Shown: positions 25,469 to 34,994 of the stretch, one piece after another | Layout of the letters: each line of letters starts with the position of its first letter | How positions within the stretch are numbered: the stretch's first letter is position 1 | From: an uncultured Ferrimonas sp. | GTDB lineage: Bacteria > Pseudomonadota > Gammaproteobacteria > Enterobacterales > Shewanellaceae | Reading direction: 5' to 3' | Length of the DNA: 64,000 bases | Assembly (NCBI RefSeq): GCF_947489035.1 | Contig: NZ_CANLCI010000010.1 | Coordinates: 62,001 to 126,000 of the forward strand | Made by a program: the position numbers and the translations under genes | Notes under the pieces: generated by a model | The model's database searches: none | Told to the model about the DNA's origin: nothing | The model's input: only the letters and a program-made list of their open reading frames with translations

Positions 25469-25577
25469 CGTTGATTGTTTACAAAATCTATAAAGTGATT
25501 CTCTATGTCGCTCTATTATCAGTAGCGGTGTTGATAAATACAATGCAGTTCATCGAGAGAACGCCGTGGAGCACAAC

Positions 25578-26375
25578 ATGTCTAAGACCATCCTGATCAC
25601 TGGTGCCACCGACGGCATCGGTTTCGTTACCGCCCAGTTGCTGCTTGCCCAAGGGCATCAAGTGCTGATCCACGGTCGCAACCCGGAAAAGCTGGCCAAG
25701 GTTGAGCAGCAACTTGGTGGCAACGTCAGCAGCTACGTCGCGGACCTGTCCAATCTCAGCCAAGTGGCCGCGCTGGCGGACACCATCGCCGCCAATCACA
25801 GCCACTTGGATGTGCTGATCAACAACGCCGGGGTGTTCAGCACAGCTGCGCCGCGCAGCAGCGATGGCTTAGATGTGCGCTTTGCGGTCAACACCATCGC
25901 CCCCTATTTGCTGACCAAAAAACTGTTGCCGCTGCTGTCCACCGATAGCCGCGTGGTCAATCTTGCCAGCGCCGCGCAAGCGCCGGTGGATATTGACGCC
26001 TTAACTCGCGCCAAAGCGATGAGCGACAACGCCGCCTACGCTCAGAGTAAGTTGGCGCTGATCAGCTGGACTTGGTGGCTGGCTCAGCAGGCGAATATGC
26101 CGCTGCTGGTGTCGGTAAATCCAAAGTCACTGCTGGGCAGCAAGATGGTGCAAGACGCCTACGGCATTGCTGGCGGCGATCTGAGCATCGGCGCTGATGT
26201 CTTGACCCGAGCGGCGCTGAGCGACGAATTCGCGCACGCCCACGGCAAATATTTTGATAACGACATTGGCCAGTTTGCAGCGCCGCAGCCACAGGGGAAC
26301 GATCCGCTGCACGCCACCGCCATTGTTGAGGCGATGGATCAGCTGCTGTCGCGGATCGAGCCCCGCAGCGCCTAA
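25578..26375 (+). CDS. Short-chain dehydrogenase/reductase
   Basis: A 265-residue classical SDR oxidoreductase. The cofactor motif TGATDGIG is near the N-terminus, LDVLINNAGV follows, and the catalytic residues are Ser in VVNLASAAQ and the YAQSK tetrad. An Arg after the second strand (LIHGRNPEKL) favours NADP(H). The substrate is unknown. ATG 25578 is preceded by GGAG at seven bases; the upstream GTG at 25566 is part of that site. It is probably induced or repressed by the divergent LysR protein and is followed by a DUF1330 gene 37 bases on. Confidence 0.9.
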   Translation: MSKTILITGATDGIGFVTAQLLLAQGHQVLIHGRNPEKLAKVEQQLGGNVSSYVADLSNLSQVAALADTIAANHSHLDVLINNAGVFSTAAPRSSDGLDVRFAVNTIAPYLLTKKLLPLLSTDSRVVNLASAAQAPVDIDALTRAKAMSDNAAYAQSKLALISWTWWLAQQANMPLLVSVNPKSLLGSKMVQDAYGIAGGDLSIGADVLTRAALSDEFAHAHGKYFDNDIGQFAAPQPQGNDPLHATAIVEAMDQLLSRIEPRSA

Positions 26376-26412
26376 CTGCGGGCTTATCTGTTCGAATTAA
26401 CGGGAGTAGGCA

Positions 26413-26712
26413 ATGACATTTTATTCGGTAATGGCCATCACCCCGACTGACGACAGTTGGGTGCCTGAGTACATGCGGGCGATTAAAGGTCTGGTCGATA
26501 AGCATCATGGCCAGTTTTTAGCGCGCACCAATCGCCATCAACGGTTAGAGGGACGCGGCGAAGATGCGGCAGTGCGGATCATCGTCGCCTGGCCCAGCAA
26601 ACAAGCGGCGCTGGATTTCTTGAACGACGCCGAATACGCGCCACACTTGGCGGCGCGCAGCCGTGGTGCCATCAATCACCACTTTCTGATTGAAGGCTGC
26701 GTTAATCTGTAG
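26413..26712 (+). CDS. DUF1330 protein
   Basis: A 99-residue protein of the DUF1330 family, dimeric ferredoxin-like (Dabb-type) fold. Conserved wording: YMRAIKGLVDKHHGQFLART, RIIVAWPSKQAALDFLNDAEYAPHLAARSRGA. Function is not known; many are in small oxidoreductase operons. It follows the SDR gene by 37 bases and is probably co-transcribed with it. Its last 11 bases overlap the convergent LysR gene. Confidence 0.85.
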   Translation: MTFYSVMAITPTDDSWVPEYMRAIKGLVDKHHGQFLARTNRHQRLEGRGEDAAVRIIVAWPSKQAALDFLNDAEYAPHLAARSRGAINHHFLIEGCVNL

Positions 26713-27631
26713 CGGGCAGCAGGTTGGCGTTAGCGAGCTGAGTGAGCACCTCGGCGCAGTGCTGTTTTAGCGCATCGCGCAGCAGCCGCGCCGCTGGGGT
26801 GATCGACTGGCGGCTGGGGAAGATCAACCACAGCTCGGTGGCGGTCGGGGTGAAGTCGGTCATCACGCTCTGCACCCGACCGCTGAGCAGATCCGCCGCC
26901 ATATCCAAACTTGATTTCAGCGCCAAGCCGCGGCCATCAACGCACCAGCGCCGCACCAAGTCGCCATCGTTGGAGGCGTTTTTGCTGATCATCTTCACCG
27001 GGAAGTGCTGGCCGTTGGCGCTGAACTGCCATTGATCGTGCAGCACATCGTGCAACTGGTAGAGCAAACCGTTGTGGTTAACCAGCTCAGCTGGATGTTT
27101 GGGGGTGCCATGCTGGGCCAGATAATCCGGATGAGCGCAGAGCAAGCGCGGCACATCGCAGATCTTAAAGCCATAGAGGTTGGCGTCGGTGGGTGGGCCA
27201 TAGCGCAACGCCATATCGACCGGATCGCGGTAGAAATCGATGGTGCTGTCGCTGATGTGAGCGCGCAGTGACAGCTGCGGGTATTTATCCATAAACGCAT
27301 TCAGCCACGGCAGCACCACATTGCGGCCTAAGTCCGATGACAGCGCCAACCGCAGTTCGCCGTCGACCTCGTCCAACTCCTGCTTCATGTTCTGTTTCGC
27401 GCGTTCCAGCAGCGTCAGCGCTTGCTCGCACTGGGGCAGATAACGCTCGCCCGCAGTCGATAGGCGCAGGTGCCGAGTCGTGCGAATAAACAGCTCGGCA
27501 CCCAGGGCGGCTTCCACCCGCTTGAGCGCGGCGCTGGCGGTGCCGGTGCGCATATCCAAACTGGCGGCGGCGGCGGTGATGCTGCGAAACTCCGCCACCT
27601 TTAGCACTACCTGTAAGTCCTCTAACAACAT
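26702..27631 (-). CDS. LysR-family regulator
   Basis: A 309-residue LysR-type regulator with the HTH in residues 1-60 (LKVAEFRSITAAAASLDMRTGTASAALKRVEAALG) and a substrate domain related to the preceding LysR protein (DSTIDFYRDPVDMALRYGPPTD). Its 5' end faces two tandem monooxygenase-like genes across 169 bases, which makes those its probable targets. The 3' end overlaps the DUF1330 gene by 11 bases. Confidence 0.9.
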   Translation of the reverse strand: MLLEDLQVVLKVAEFRSITAAAASLDMRTGTASAALKRVEAALGAELFIRTTRHLRLSTAGERYLPQCEQALTLLERAKQNMKQELDEVDGELRLALSSDLGRNVVLPWLNAFMDKYPQLSLRAHISDSTIDFYRDPVDMALRYGPPTDANLYGFKICDVPRLLCAHPDYLAQHGTPKHPAELVNHNGLLYQLHDVLHDQWQFSANGQHFPVKMISKNASNDGDLVRRWCVDGRGLALKSSLDMAADLLSGRVQSVMTDFTPTATELWLIFPSRQSITPAARLLRDALKQHCAEVLTQLANANLLPATD

Positions 27632-27800
27632 GGTGTAGCCCCACTATCTGCGTGATTTGTCGGCCATGGGGGCCGAGTAGCAAAAATTTTAGTGGCTATT
27701 ATCCAATATTATTAGAAAAAGTTTGAGGTTTTGCCCTGTTTATCCAAGAGAGTTTGCGCCCTACACTGGCTCCAACTTCACAAGAGACAGGAACAACCCC

Positions 27801-28091
27801 ATGAGCAAACTGACCATCGTCGCCAACATCATCGCCAATGACGACAAGATTGAACTGGTAAAAGCAGAGCTGCTGAAGCTGATTGAGATCACCCGCGCTG
27901 AAGCCGGTTGCATCAACTACGATCTGCACCAAGACAATGAAAACCCAGCGCATTTCATGTTCTACGAGAACTGGAGCAGCCGCGAACTGTGGCAGCAGCA
28001 CATGGCGAACCAGCACTTGGCTGATTACATGGCCGCCACCGAAGGCGCGGTTGCGCAGTTCACCTTGAACGAAATGACCCACATCGCTTAA
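27801..28091 (+). CDS. ABM-domain (putative quinol monooxygenase) protein, copy 1
   Basis: A 96-residue antibiotic-biosynthesis-monooxygenase-type protein (YgiN-like). The dimeric alpha/beta barrel motifs are clear: LTIVANIIANDDKIELVKAELLKL, RAEAGCINYDLHQDNENPAHFMFYENW, WQQHMANQHL. Such proteins oxidise quinols or aromatic rings without cofactor, or act as small ligand-binding domains. The ATG at 27801 follows AGGA at eight bases. It is the first of two adjacent paralogues, 19 bases apart, probably one transcript. Confidence 0.88.
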   Translation: MSKLTIVANIIANDDKIELVKAELLKLIEITRAEAGCINYDLHQDNENPAHFMFYENWSSRELWQQHMANQHLADYMAATEGAVAQFTLNEMTHIA

Positions 28092-28110
28092 TTGCAGCGG
28101 AGAGTAGAGC

Positions 28111-28401
28111 ATGTCTAAGTTAACCATCGTTGCCCACATCATCGCCAAGCCCGACCACATCGAGTTGGTGCAAGCCGAGTTGATCAAACTGGTGGCACCA
28201 ACCCGCGCTGAAGCCGGTTGCCTGCAGTACGATCTGCATCAAGACAACGATGATCCAAGCCACTTCATGTTCTACGAAAACTGGACCAGCCGCGCGCTGT
28301 GGCAGCAGCACATGGGTGCCGCCCATATTCGTGCCTACAGCCAAGCGGTGGCCGGTGCGGTGGATAACTTCATCCTGCATGAGATGACCCACAGCGCCTA
28401 A
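28111..28401 (+). CDS. ABM-domain (putative quinol monooxygenase) protein, copy 2
   Basis: A 96-residue paralogue of the preceding protein, equal in length and starting with the same MSKLTIVA. Both keep the Cys in RAEAGC, the DLHQDN and HFMFYENW blocks and the C-terminal EMTH. They differ most in the helix after WQQHM. The pair points to a tandem duplication followed by divergence, possibly forming a heterodimer. GGAGAG precedes the ATG. A terminator lies 22 bases downstream. Confidence 0.88.
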   Translation: MSKLTIVAHIIAKPDHIELVQAELIKLVAPTRAEAGCLQYDLHQDNDDPSHFMFYENWTSRALWQQHMGAAHIRAYSQAVAGAVDNFILHEMTHSA

Positions 28402-28422
28402 GGCGTCGGGGTTTCCCTACAG

Positions 28423-28451
28423 AGGCTGGTCGCAAGACCGGCCTTTGTTGT
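28423..28451 (+). terminator. Intrinsic terminator after the ABM pair
   Basis: AGGCTGGTC (28423-28431) pairs with GACCGGCCT (28436-28444), one G-U pair, closed by a GCAA tetraloop and followed by TTGTTGT. Confidence 0.72.
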
Positions 28452-28471
28452 TTTTGGATGCACCGTTTTGG

Positions 28472-29524
28472 ATGCTCAGTTTCGGAAGCACAGTTTTGGA
28501 CATTTTTGATTTTGAACAAGGGCCAATTCGGCCCCCGTCGGAAGCCGACAGCCTGTTGATCCGCACCACCGAAGGCTGCCCATGGAACAAGTGCAGCTTC
28601 TGCACCCTATTTAAAGGGATGGATTTCACCATTCGCCCGGTCGAGGATATCAAGCGCGATATCTGGGCCGCCAAACAGCACTACGGCAATCGCCAATTTG
28701 ACGCCTGTTTCCTGCAAGATGGCGACTCGTTCGCCATGGATAGCGCCGATCTTATCGAAGTGCTGACCACCCTCAAGCAGGCGTTTCCTAGCCTCACTAA
28801 GATCAGTTCTTACGGCCGCGCGCAGACCATGTCGAAAAAGTCGGCGGCTGAGCTAAAAGCGATCTGCGAGGCGGGGCTGAATAACCTCTATTGCGGCATG
28901 GAGTCTGGCTCGGTCGAGGTGCTGCGGATGGTTAAAAAGGGGATAACCCCCAACTCAATTTTAAAGTCGTCACTGCATGCGAAAGCGGCGGGCATGCAGA
29001 TGATGATTTTTGTGATCCTGGGGCTTGGTGGACAGCGCCATTCTGCCGAGCACATCAGGGCGACCGCCGCATTGCTGAATCAGATTGATCCGGAAGAGAT
29101 CCGGGTGTTGTCGCTGGCGGTAAAACCCGGCACCGAACTGGATCAGCAGCTGCAACGTGGCCAGTTTACGCCACTGTCCGAGCAACAGATGTTGGCAGAG
29201 CAGCGGCAGCTGCTGCAACTGCTGGACAGCGCCAAGGGCCGCTACGGTAATTACCACGGCATCAATCTGCTGACCGAACTGAACGGCACCTTAGCCCAAG
29301 ACCGACAGCAGATGATCAGCCGCATCGATCGGCTATTAGCGCTGCCATTAGCGCAGCAACGCAACTTCATTTTGGGGCGTCGCCTTGGCTACTACCGCCG
29401 CTTAGAGGATCTGGATAACAGCCTGCTGCATGACAGCGTAGCCGCCCAGTTGGCGCGGCTGGGGGAGTGCAACGAGGATCAGTTTCAACTGCTGTGTCAT
29501 GATCTACGCCGCCGCTTGATTTAG
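28472..29524 (+). CDS. Radical SAM protein
   Basis: A protein of about 350 residues with a radical-SAM core. The iron-sulfur motif is CPWNKCSFC (a CX4CX2C form found in a subgroup of uncharacterised radical SAM proteins), preceded by GPIRPPSEADSLLIRTTEGC. NLYCGMESGSVEVLRMVKKGIT and MMIFVILGLGGQRHSAEHI are the barrel motifs that bind S-adenosylmethionine. The reaction is unknown. The start is uncertain: TTG at 28445 lies inside the upstream terminator, so I take the ATG at 28472, which has no good ribosome-binding site. It stands alone between the ABM pair and the diguanylate cyclase remnant. Confidence 0.8.
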   Translation: MLSFGSTVLDIFDFEQGPIRPPSEADSLLIRTTEGCPWNKCSFCTLFKGMDFTIRPVEDIKRDIWAAKQHYGNRQFDACFLQDGDSFAMDSADLIEVLTTLKQAFPSLTKISSYGRAQTMSKKSAAELKAICEAGLNNLYCGMESGSVEVLRMVKKGITPNSILKSSLHAKAAGMQMMIFVILGLGGQRHSAEHIRATAALLNQIDPEEIRVLSLAVKPGTELDQQLQRGQFTPLSEQQMLAEQRQLLQLLDSAKGRYGNYHGINLLTELNGTLAQDRQQMISRIDRLLALPLAQQRNFILGRRLGYYRRLEDLDNSLLHDSVAAQLARLGECNEDQFQLLCHDLRRRLI

Positions 29525-29582
29525 GGGAAACCGTTGAAGTGTGCCGCTGAAACGGCCCAGAATTGAGCTTGGCGGAACGAGG

Positions 29583-30434
29583 TTAAGCCAGCAACGGTTG
29601 CTGATTGGGCAGGATGATCCGCTGTCTGCCTTGGCGCTTTGCTTGCAGTAACGCATTGTCCGCTTCTTCAATCAATTGCACCGCGCTCATGTCTACGCTA
29701 CTGGCAACGCCCCCGCTAAAACTGATGGATACGTGCTTGCCGTGGCCGATGGCAAATGACTGGTTGTTAATGTGCCGTTGTAGTTTCAGCAGCACTTGAT
29801 TGACCTCGTAATGACTGGTGCGATTAAACACCAAGCAAAACTCTTCCCCGCCGTAGCGTGCCACTACATCGTCTTGGCGCACCATTTGCTGCAGGTAGTG
29901 GGAAAACTGCTGCAGGATTTGATCCCCAGCAGGGTGGCCATATTGATCGTTGATGTGCTTGAAATGATCCAAGTCCAGCATTACCAGCGAGGTGACCTGC
30001 TGGTCGCGGCTGCCTCGCTTCAGGGATAGTTCTAGGTGTTTGTTCAGAAAAGTGCGATTAAACAGGCCGGTTAAGGGATCGCGGATCGCTTCTTGTTCTA
30101 ACTGACTGGCTCGATTTACCAACGCCCATGCCAGCATGGTGACCATGGCAAGATAGAGAAAGCGGTTAATGAGATCCGTTGGGTACAACACGCCATAACG
30201 GGCCAGCCAACGAGGATCGATGTTATGGCTGTCGTAAATCTGACTGGCGTAAGCCACTAAGGCGCCATAACTGACAATGGCTAATGCGCCCGCAAACAGG
30301 GTTAAGCGCCGATCGTAACGCAGTGCGGTGGCGGCGATGGCGATGTAGTACAGCTCGAAAATGTTGTTGTTATTGGTGATGGCAAGTGCGGTTTCTCGAT
30401 AAGAAAAGTCGATCCACATTGCCAGCCCAATCAG
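29583..30434 (-). pseudogene. Diguanylate cyclase gene, 3' part, interrupted by an IS3-family element
   Basis: The 283-codon C-terminal part of a membrane diguanylate cyclase. Several membrane segments are followed by a complete GGDEF domain: DPLTGLFNRTFL, LDLDHFKHINDQYGH, active site RYGGEEF and an inhibitory RxxD site (RQDD, five residues before GGEEF). The catalytic domain looks intact and would make cyclic di-GMP. The gene is split by an insertion sequence; joining 30434 to 31697 restores one continuous frame (DVM/LIGLAMWID). A TTG at 30449 within the element or the ATG at 30437 could still start a shortened product with part of the membrane domain, so loss of activity is not proven. Confidence 0.85.
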
Positions 30435-30445
30435 CATTGTAGTGG

Positions 30446-31629
<1,184 letters not shown>

Positions 31630-31696
31630 ACCTGTTTGTGTATGAGGCGCATGATAACACCTCTAATCAGGTGGCCAGTTTTAGTGTGCCACTACA

Positions 31697-31951
31697 CATC
31701 ACATCCATCATTGTGCTGAAGAATGCGAAGGTATGAACGTATTGGCGCCGAATTAACAAGAGGTGCCACAAGCAGGCGTACAATAATGCCCCGTAGCTTA
31801 AGCCGAGAGCAGCGGAGTAATCGACGCCGGTAAGCAGTTTGTAGGTGGGTAAGATATTGATAATTAAAAAAACAAAGTTACGCGGAGTTGAGAAAAACTC
31901 AATTCGCCATAAGCGCAAGTCGATAAGGTGCTTGGGGCCGGGGCTTGCCAC
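31697..31951 (-). pseudogene. Diguanylate cyclase gene, 5' part
   Basis: The 85-codon N-terminal part of the split gene, with a hydrophobic span (NFVFLIINILPTYKLLTG) and a further membrane span ALGLSYGALLYACLWHLLLI. The 3' end continues directly into 30434 when the element and one CAT are removed. The start is unclear: a GTG at 31951 is used here, but the frame stays open to 32017 with family-like wording (INRDAFFHTIVASPG) and no ATG, GTG or TTG, so the real start may be further upstream than GTG 31951 and non-standard, or this part is also decayed. Confidence 0.75.
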
Positions 31952-32151
31952 AATTGTGTGAAAAAAGGCATCACGATTAATGGCGCTCCCAATGTTTATA
32001 TTAATTATCAGTTTGGCCTATCTTTAACTTTAGATTGGATCTGCTTTTTCGGTGCCGTTGATTGGCCATTTAAGTGGTTTTTTCTGGTTAACGTGTAGCG
32101 AACTTCGTTAAAGCAGCGCCGATCTGTCAACTTCGATAGGGAGTGTTGAAG

Positions 32152-32520
32152 ATGAAAATGGATTTATTGGTGCCCGTCTTGGCCATCACGGTGTTTGCGG
32201 CGGTGGCCGCGCCTAAAAATGGTGAGATGCGGCAACAGGATGGACAGTGGCAAACGTGGCAACAAAGCCAGCAGCAATGGCAACCCACGGAGCAGTTTTG
32301 GCAAGCCTACGCGGCGAGCAAAGACAGCCGGTTTTGGGGCAGTAGCGTGGATTACCCCAATTACCAACAGGTAAATGAGTTCGACACCTTTTTAGTGCAG
32401 ACGCCGCAAGGTAGCTGCTTAATGGAGTTTTTTCATGGCCGCTGGCGCCGGGCTAACGATGTACGGCGCTGGGATCCACAGCATAACGATGCCTTGGGTT
32501 GCCCTTACGTATTTGATTAA
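32152..32520 (+). CDS. Small secreted protein of unknown function
   Basis: A 122-residue protein with a probable signal peptide (MDLLVPVLAITVFAAVAA). The mature part is rich in Trp and Gln (WQTWQQSQQQWQPTEQFWQAY), followed by a compact domain with two Cys residues (GSCLMEFF and LGCPYVFD) that could pair. I do not recognise the family. ATG 32152 has AGGGAG eight bases upstream; ATG 32158 is also possible. No terminator or operon partner is evident. Confidence 0.7.
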   Translation: MKMDLLVPVLAITVFAAVAAPKNGEMRQQDGQWQTWQQSQQQWQPTEQFWQAYAASKDSRFWGSSVDYPNYQQVNEFDTFLVQTPQGSCLMEFFHGRWRRANDVRRWDPQHNDALGCPYVFD

Positions 32521-32683
32521 ACGAGGCTAAGTACTTATTTCCTGTCGCAGCCAGCGGGATGCGGCTTGGTGTCTCTGTGCCAAATGGTTTGCCGTCTTGT
32601 TCAAAATACACTGGGCGACCATTGTGCTCGTTCGGTGATTCTCACGCTGGCACGATGCCGCGTTATAGGACGAGAAAGTAGCA

Positions 32684-33430
32684 ATGGATACCTTAAAGCT
32701 TGGCAAGCTGTTTGCCCTTCAAGTCAATCTCTCTGGCTTATTTACCGCACTGGCCACCACCGTCATCTTGATGCAACTGCTGACGCTCTTACCTGCCCAG
32801 TACTATTTTGGTTTTGCCAAACTGGTCGACAGTGACAGCAGCCCCTTTTTGATCAGCCCACCCTACGTGGAATCCGAGCCTTACCAGCAGTTGTTGCAAG
32901 AAAAAGGGATCAGCGCTTGGGGCGGCGGCATGGATAAAAATGGCGAATGGATTGAGCTGGGGGAGGCGCCGACGGCGGAGCGGATCAAGCAATTGAATAA
33001 CGCCATTGTTGAGCAGGGCCAACCGCGCTTTTGGAGCTCGCTGCTGTTAAAGGGGTTGCCGCCGTTGCTGGCGGGTTTTTTATTGTATTTTCTGTGGCGC
33101 GAGCAAGCGCACATTGCGGTACCAGTGGGGGCAGGGCTGGCGGCGTTAAGCCACAGCTGGCCGGTGATCCTACTGTGGGATTGGGTGGTGTCAGCGGCGT
33201 GGTCGCAACAGCAAAGCCTGTTTATGGTGTTGTATATGCTGTACGTGTTGCTCTACTTCCATTTGGCGCGGTTGGGGGTAATGCTGGCGGAGTTTTGCCT
33301 TGAAAAGGGGTTGATTAAAAACAGTCAATTTCAGATTGATTTAGGCAAAACCATGTCGAGCTTAGTAACCACTGGGATCACCGTTGGGATTACTTGGTTC
33401 GTCACCACGGCTATCGCCAGAGCGGCCTAG
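32684..33430 (+). CDS. Membrane protein of unknown function
   Basis: A 248-residue membrane protein. One segment lies near residues 16-40 (LSGLFTALATTVILMQLLTLL), then a periplasmic or cytoplasmic loop of about 80 residues, then three to four segments (LLAGFLLYFLWRE, AALSHSWPVILLWDWVVSAAW, FMVLYMLYVLLYFHL, TGITVGITWFV). No catalytic motif is recognised. It is directly followed (no gap) by the gene at 33431, so the two form a unit. Confidence 0.75.
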   Translation: MDTLKLGKLFALQVNLSGLFTALATTVILMQLLTLLPAQYYFGFAKLVDSDSSPFLISPPYVESEPYQQLLQEKGISAWGGGMDKNGEWIELGEAPTAERIKQLNNAIVEQGQPRFWSSLLLKGLPPLLAGFLLYFLWREQAHIAVPVGAGLAALSHSWPVILLWDWVVSAAWSQQQSLFMVLYMLYVLLYFHLARLGVMLAEFCLEKGLIKNSQFQIDLGKTMSSLVTTGITVGITWFVTTAIARAA

Positions 33431-34051
33431 ATGAAAGCGCTGATGCTGCTGTTGCTGCTGGCGTTAACGCTGGTGCTCAGTAGCAGCCACAGCCATTTAA
33501 CCCGTGCCTTGGCAGGGCGGGCGCTGGCGCAGCTACCGCCCCAACAGGCGGCGCAGAATATTCTGCAATACAGCGCTGCGCATCTGGCGGCATGCCTTCC
33601 TGCGGATCACGGCAACATTGCCACATTAACCCGCGCCATCGTCAGCATTGAATTTGTGAATCAGCGGCGGCTCGAAGCGGCGGTAGAACATGCGGGGATC
33701 ACCCTATTAAGTAAGCTGCGGTTGCCCCTGCCGGATTGGTCGTTAGGCCCAGCCCAAATCAAATTGACGACGCTGTGCGATCAGCTCAGCCAACTGCCCG
33801 AGTGTGCAACGCTCACGTCGCGGCAGCAGTTGGCGCAGCAACTGCTGCAACCGTGCCCCAACATCGATTATGCCCAACAGTTAGTGCAACACTGGTGGCG
33901 CCCTGAACTGCCGCAAGAACAGGCGGTAAGAGCGGTGGCCAAGCGCTATAACGGCCAGCTTACTGATAGCTTGGAAAACCGTTATTACCAAGAGTTGGTG
34001 CTACTGAGCTACCAACTGCTGCAAGCCCAAAGCGCAGATCAAAGCTGGTAA
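33431..34051 (+). CDS. Secreted protein, possibly lysozyme/transglycosylase-like
   Basis: A 206-residue protein with a signal peptide or N-terminal anchor (ALMLLLLLALTLVLSS). I do not recognise a named family. Three blocks occur in the order and rough spacing of soluble lytic transglycosylases and related lysozymes: IVSIEFVNQRRLEA with a possible catalytic Glu, DWSLGPAQIKLTTL (like the SLGxxQ strand) and AVAKRYNGQ (like the YNG motif). This is an inference from pattern and needs a profile search. Five Cys residues suggest disulfides in an exported protein. It starts right after the membrane-protein gene and overlaps the convergent DUF3224 gene by 13 bases. Confidence 0.65.
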   Translation: MKALMLLLLLALTLVLSSSHSHLTRALAGRALAQLPPQQAAQNILQYSAAHLAACLPADHGNIATLTRAIVSIEFVNQRRLEAAVEHAGITLLSKLRLPLPDWSLGPAQIKLTTLCDQLSQLPECATLTSRQQLAQQLLQPCPNIDYAQQLVQHWWRPELPQEQAVRAVAKRYNGQLTDSLENRYYQELVLLSYQLLQAQSADQSW

Positions 34052-34428
34052 TCAAAGTGATAAAAATGCTGGCCTGCTTCAATGCGGATGGTCATGATGC
34101 CGCTTAAGCCAGAGAGCTCCCCCACGCCGGAACCGGGCACAACCTCAACCACCAGATGCTGTGCCCCCGCGGCCATGGTGCCGTAGTGTTGCAGGGCAAA
34201 ACTGCCGGACTTTTGCTGTAAGACGCCAGACACCAGTTCGATGGCAACGTAACCGGCCGAGCCCGCGATGGGGGCCATCGCATTCAGCATTTCGCCCTTG
34301 CTGTTGGCGCTCAGATCGCCACTGAAGGTTTTATCAATCGACATCCGCCCTAATTGAATGCCTTGGCTGGATTCGGCGTAGGGACCCAAGGGGCTAAGGC
34401 TGACAGTAAAGGTTCCTGAGGCTTCCAT
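34039..34428 (-). CDS. DUF3224 protein
   Basis: A 129-residue protein of the DUF3224 family, a single beta-barrel of unknown function (allene-oxide-cyclase-like fold in related proteins). Family wording: GTFTVSLSPLG, IDKTFSGDLSANSKGEMLNAMAPIAGSAGYVAIE, VSGVLQQKSGSFALQHYGTM. Usually cytoplasmic, without a signal peptide, as here. It ends 13 bases inside the gene at 33431. Confidence 0.85.
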   Translation of the reverse strand: MEASGTFTVSLSPLGPYAESSQGIQLGRMSIDKTFSGDLSANSKGEMLNAMAPIAGSAGYVAIELVSGVLQQKSGSFALQHYGTMAAGAQHLVVEVVPGSGVGELSGLSGIMTIRIEAGQHFYHFDYQL

Positions 34429-34523
34429 CGTTTATCCAATTCCTTATGGTGAAACGGTTAACTTAGCAGATTGCGCCCGCCTGCCTAGTGGGCACAGCGG
34501 TTATCGAAGGTGTGTTGCCGTGA

Positions 34524-34973
34524 TCAGACTTGGCTGCGCTCGTGGGCGGGCTCGGTAAACTCAATCGGCTGGTTGAATTGGATGTGCTGATCCAATGCCA
34601 GAGGGATCAACCACCGCAGGTTACTGATGAGGTTGTCGGGCAGGGCGCTGACCGCAAAACGGGCAACAATCTCTTGCTCGACCGTGCGGCAATCGTAAGC
34701 CTGATCTGAATGGGCAAAGAACAGCTGCAGGTGGTAATCGGTGGGGCGGTGAATGTGGGCGTAATGGGTCCAACTTGAGGCGGGGATCAGCACCCCAGTT
34801 TCCTCTTCAAATTCCCGTACCATGGCGTCGATGGCGGATTCGCCGGGTTCGATTTTGCCGCCAACGGCGTTGTAGTGTCCCCGTTGCCACGCGGGGTTGA
34901 TTTTGCGGATCAGCACCACTTCAGTTGCGGCGTGATTAAATAAAAAGCCGGCAACGTAATGTTTTAAAGCCAT
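34524..34973 (-). CDS. NUDIX hydrolase
   Basis: A 149-residue NUDIX hydrolase with a full Nudix box, GGKIEPGESAIDAMVREFEEETGV, that binds Mg2+ and cleaves nucleoside diphosphates linked to another group. The substrate cannot be read. RGHYNAVGGKIE is typical of MutT-like housecleaning enzymes. It lies 21 bases after the LysR gene on the same strand and may share its transcript. Confidence 0.9.
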   Translation of the reverse strand: MALKHYVAGFLFNHAATEVVLIRKINPAWQRGHYNAVGGKIEPGESAIDAMVREFEEETGVLIPASSWTHYAHIHRPTDYHLQLFFAHSDQAYDCRTVEQEIVARFAVSALPDNLISNLRWLIPLALDQHIQFNQPIEFTEPAHERSQV

Positions 34974-34994
34974 GTTGTGTTCTCTATTTTGAGG

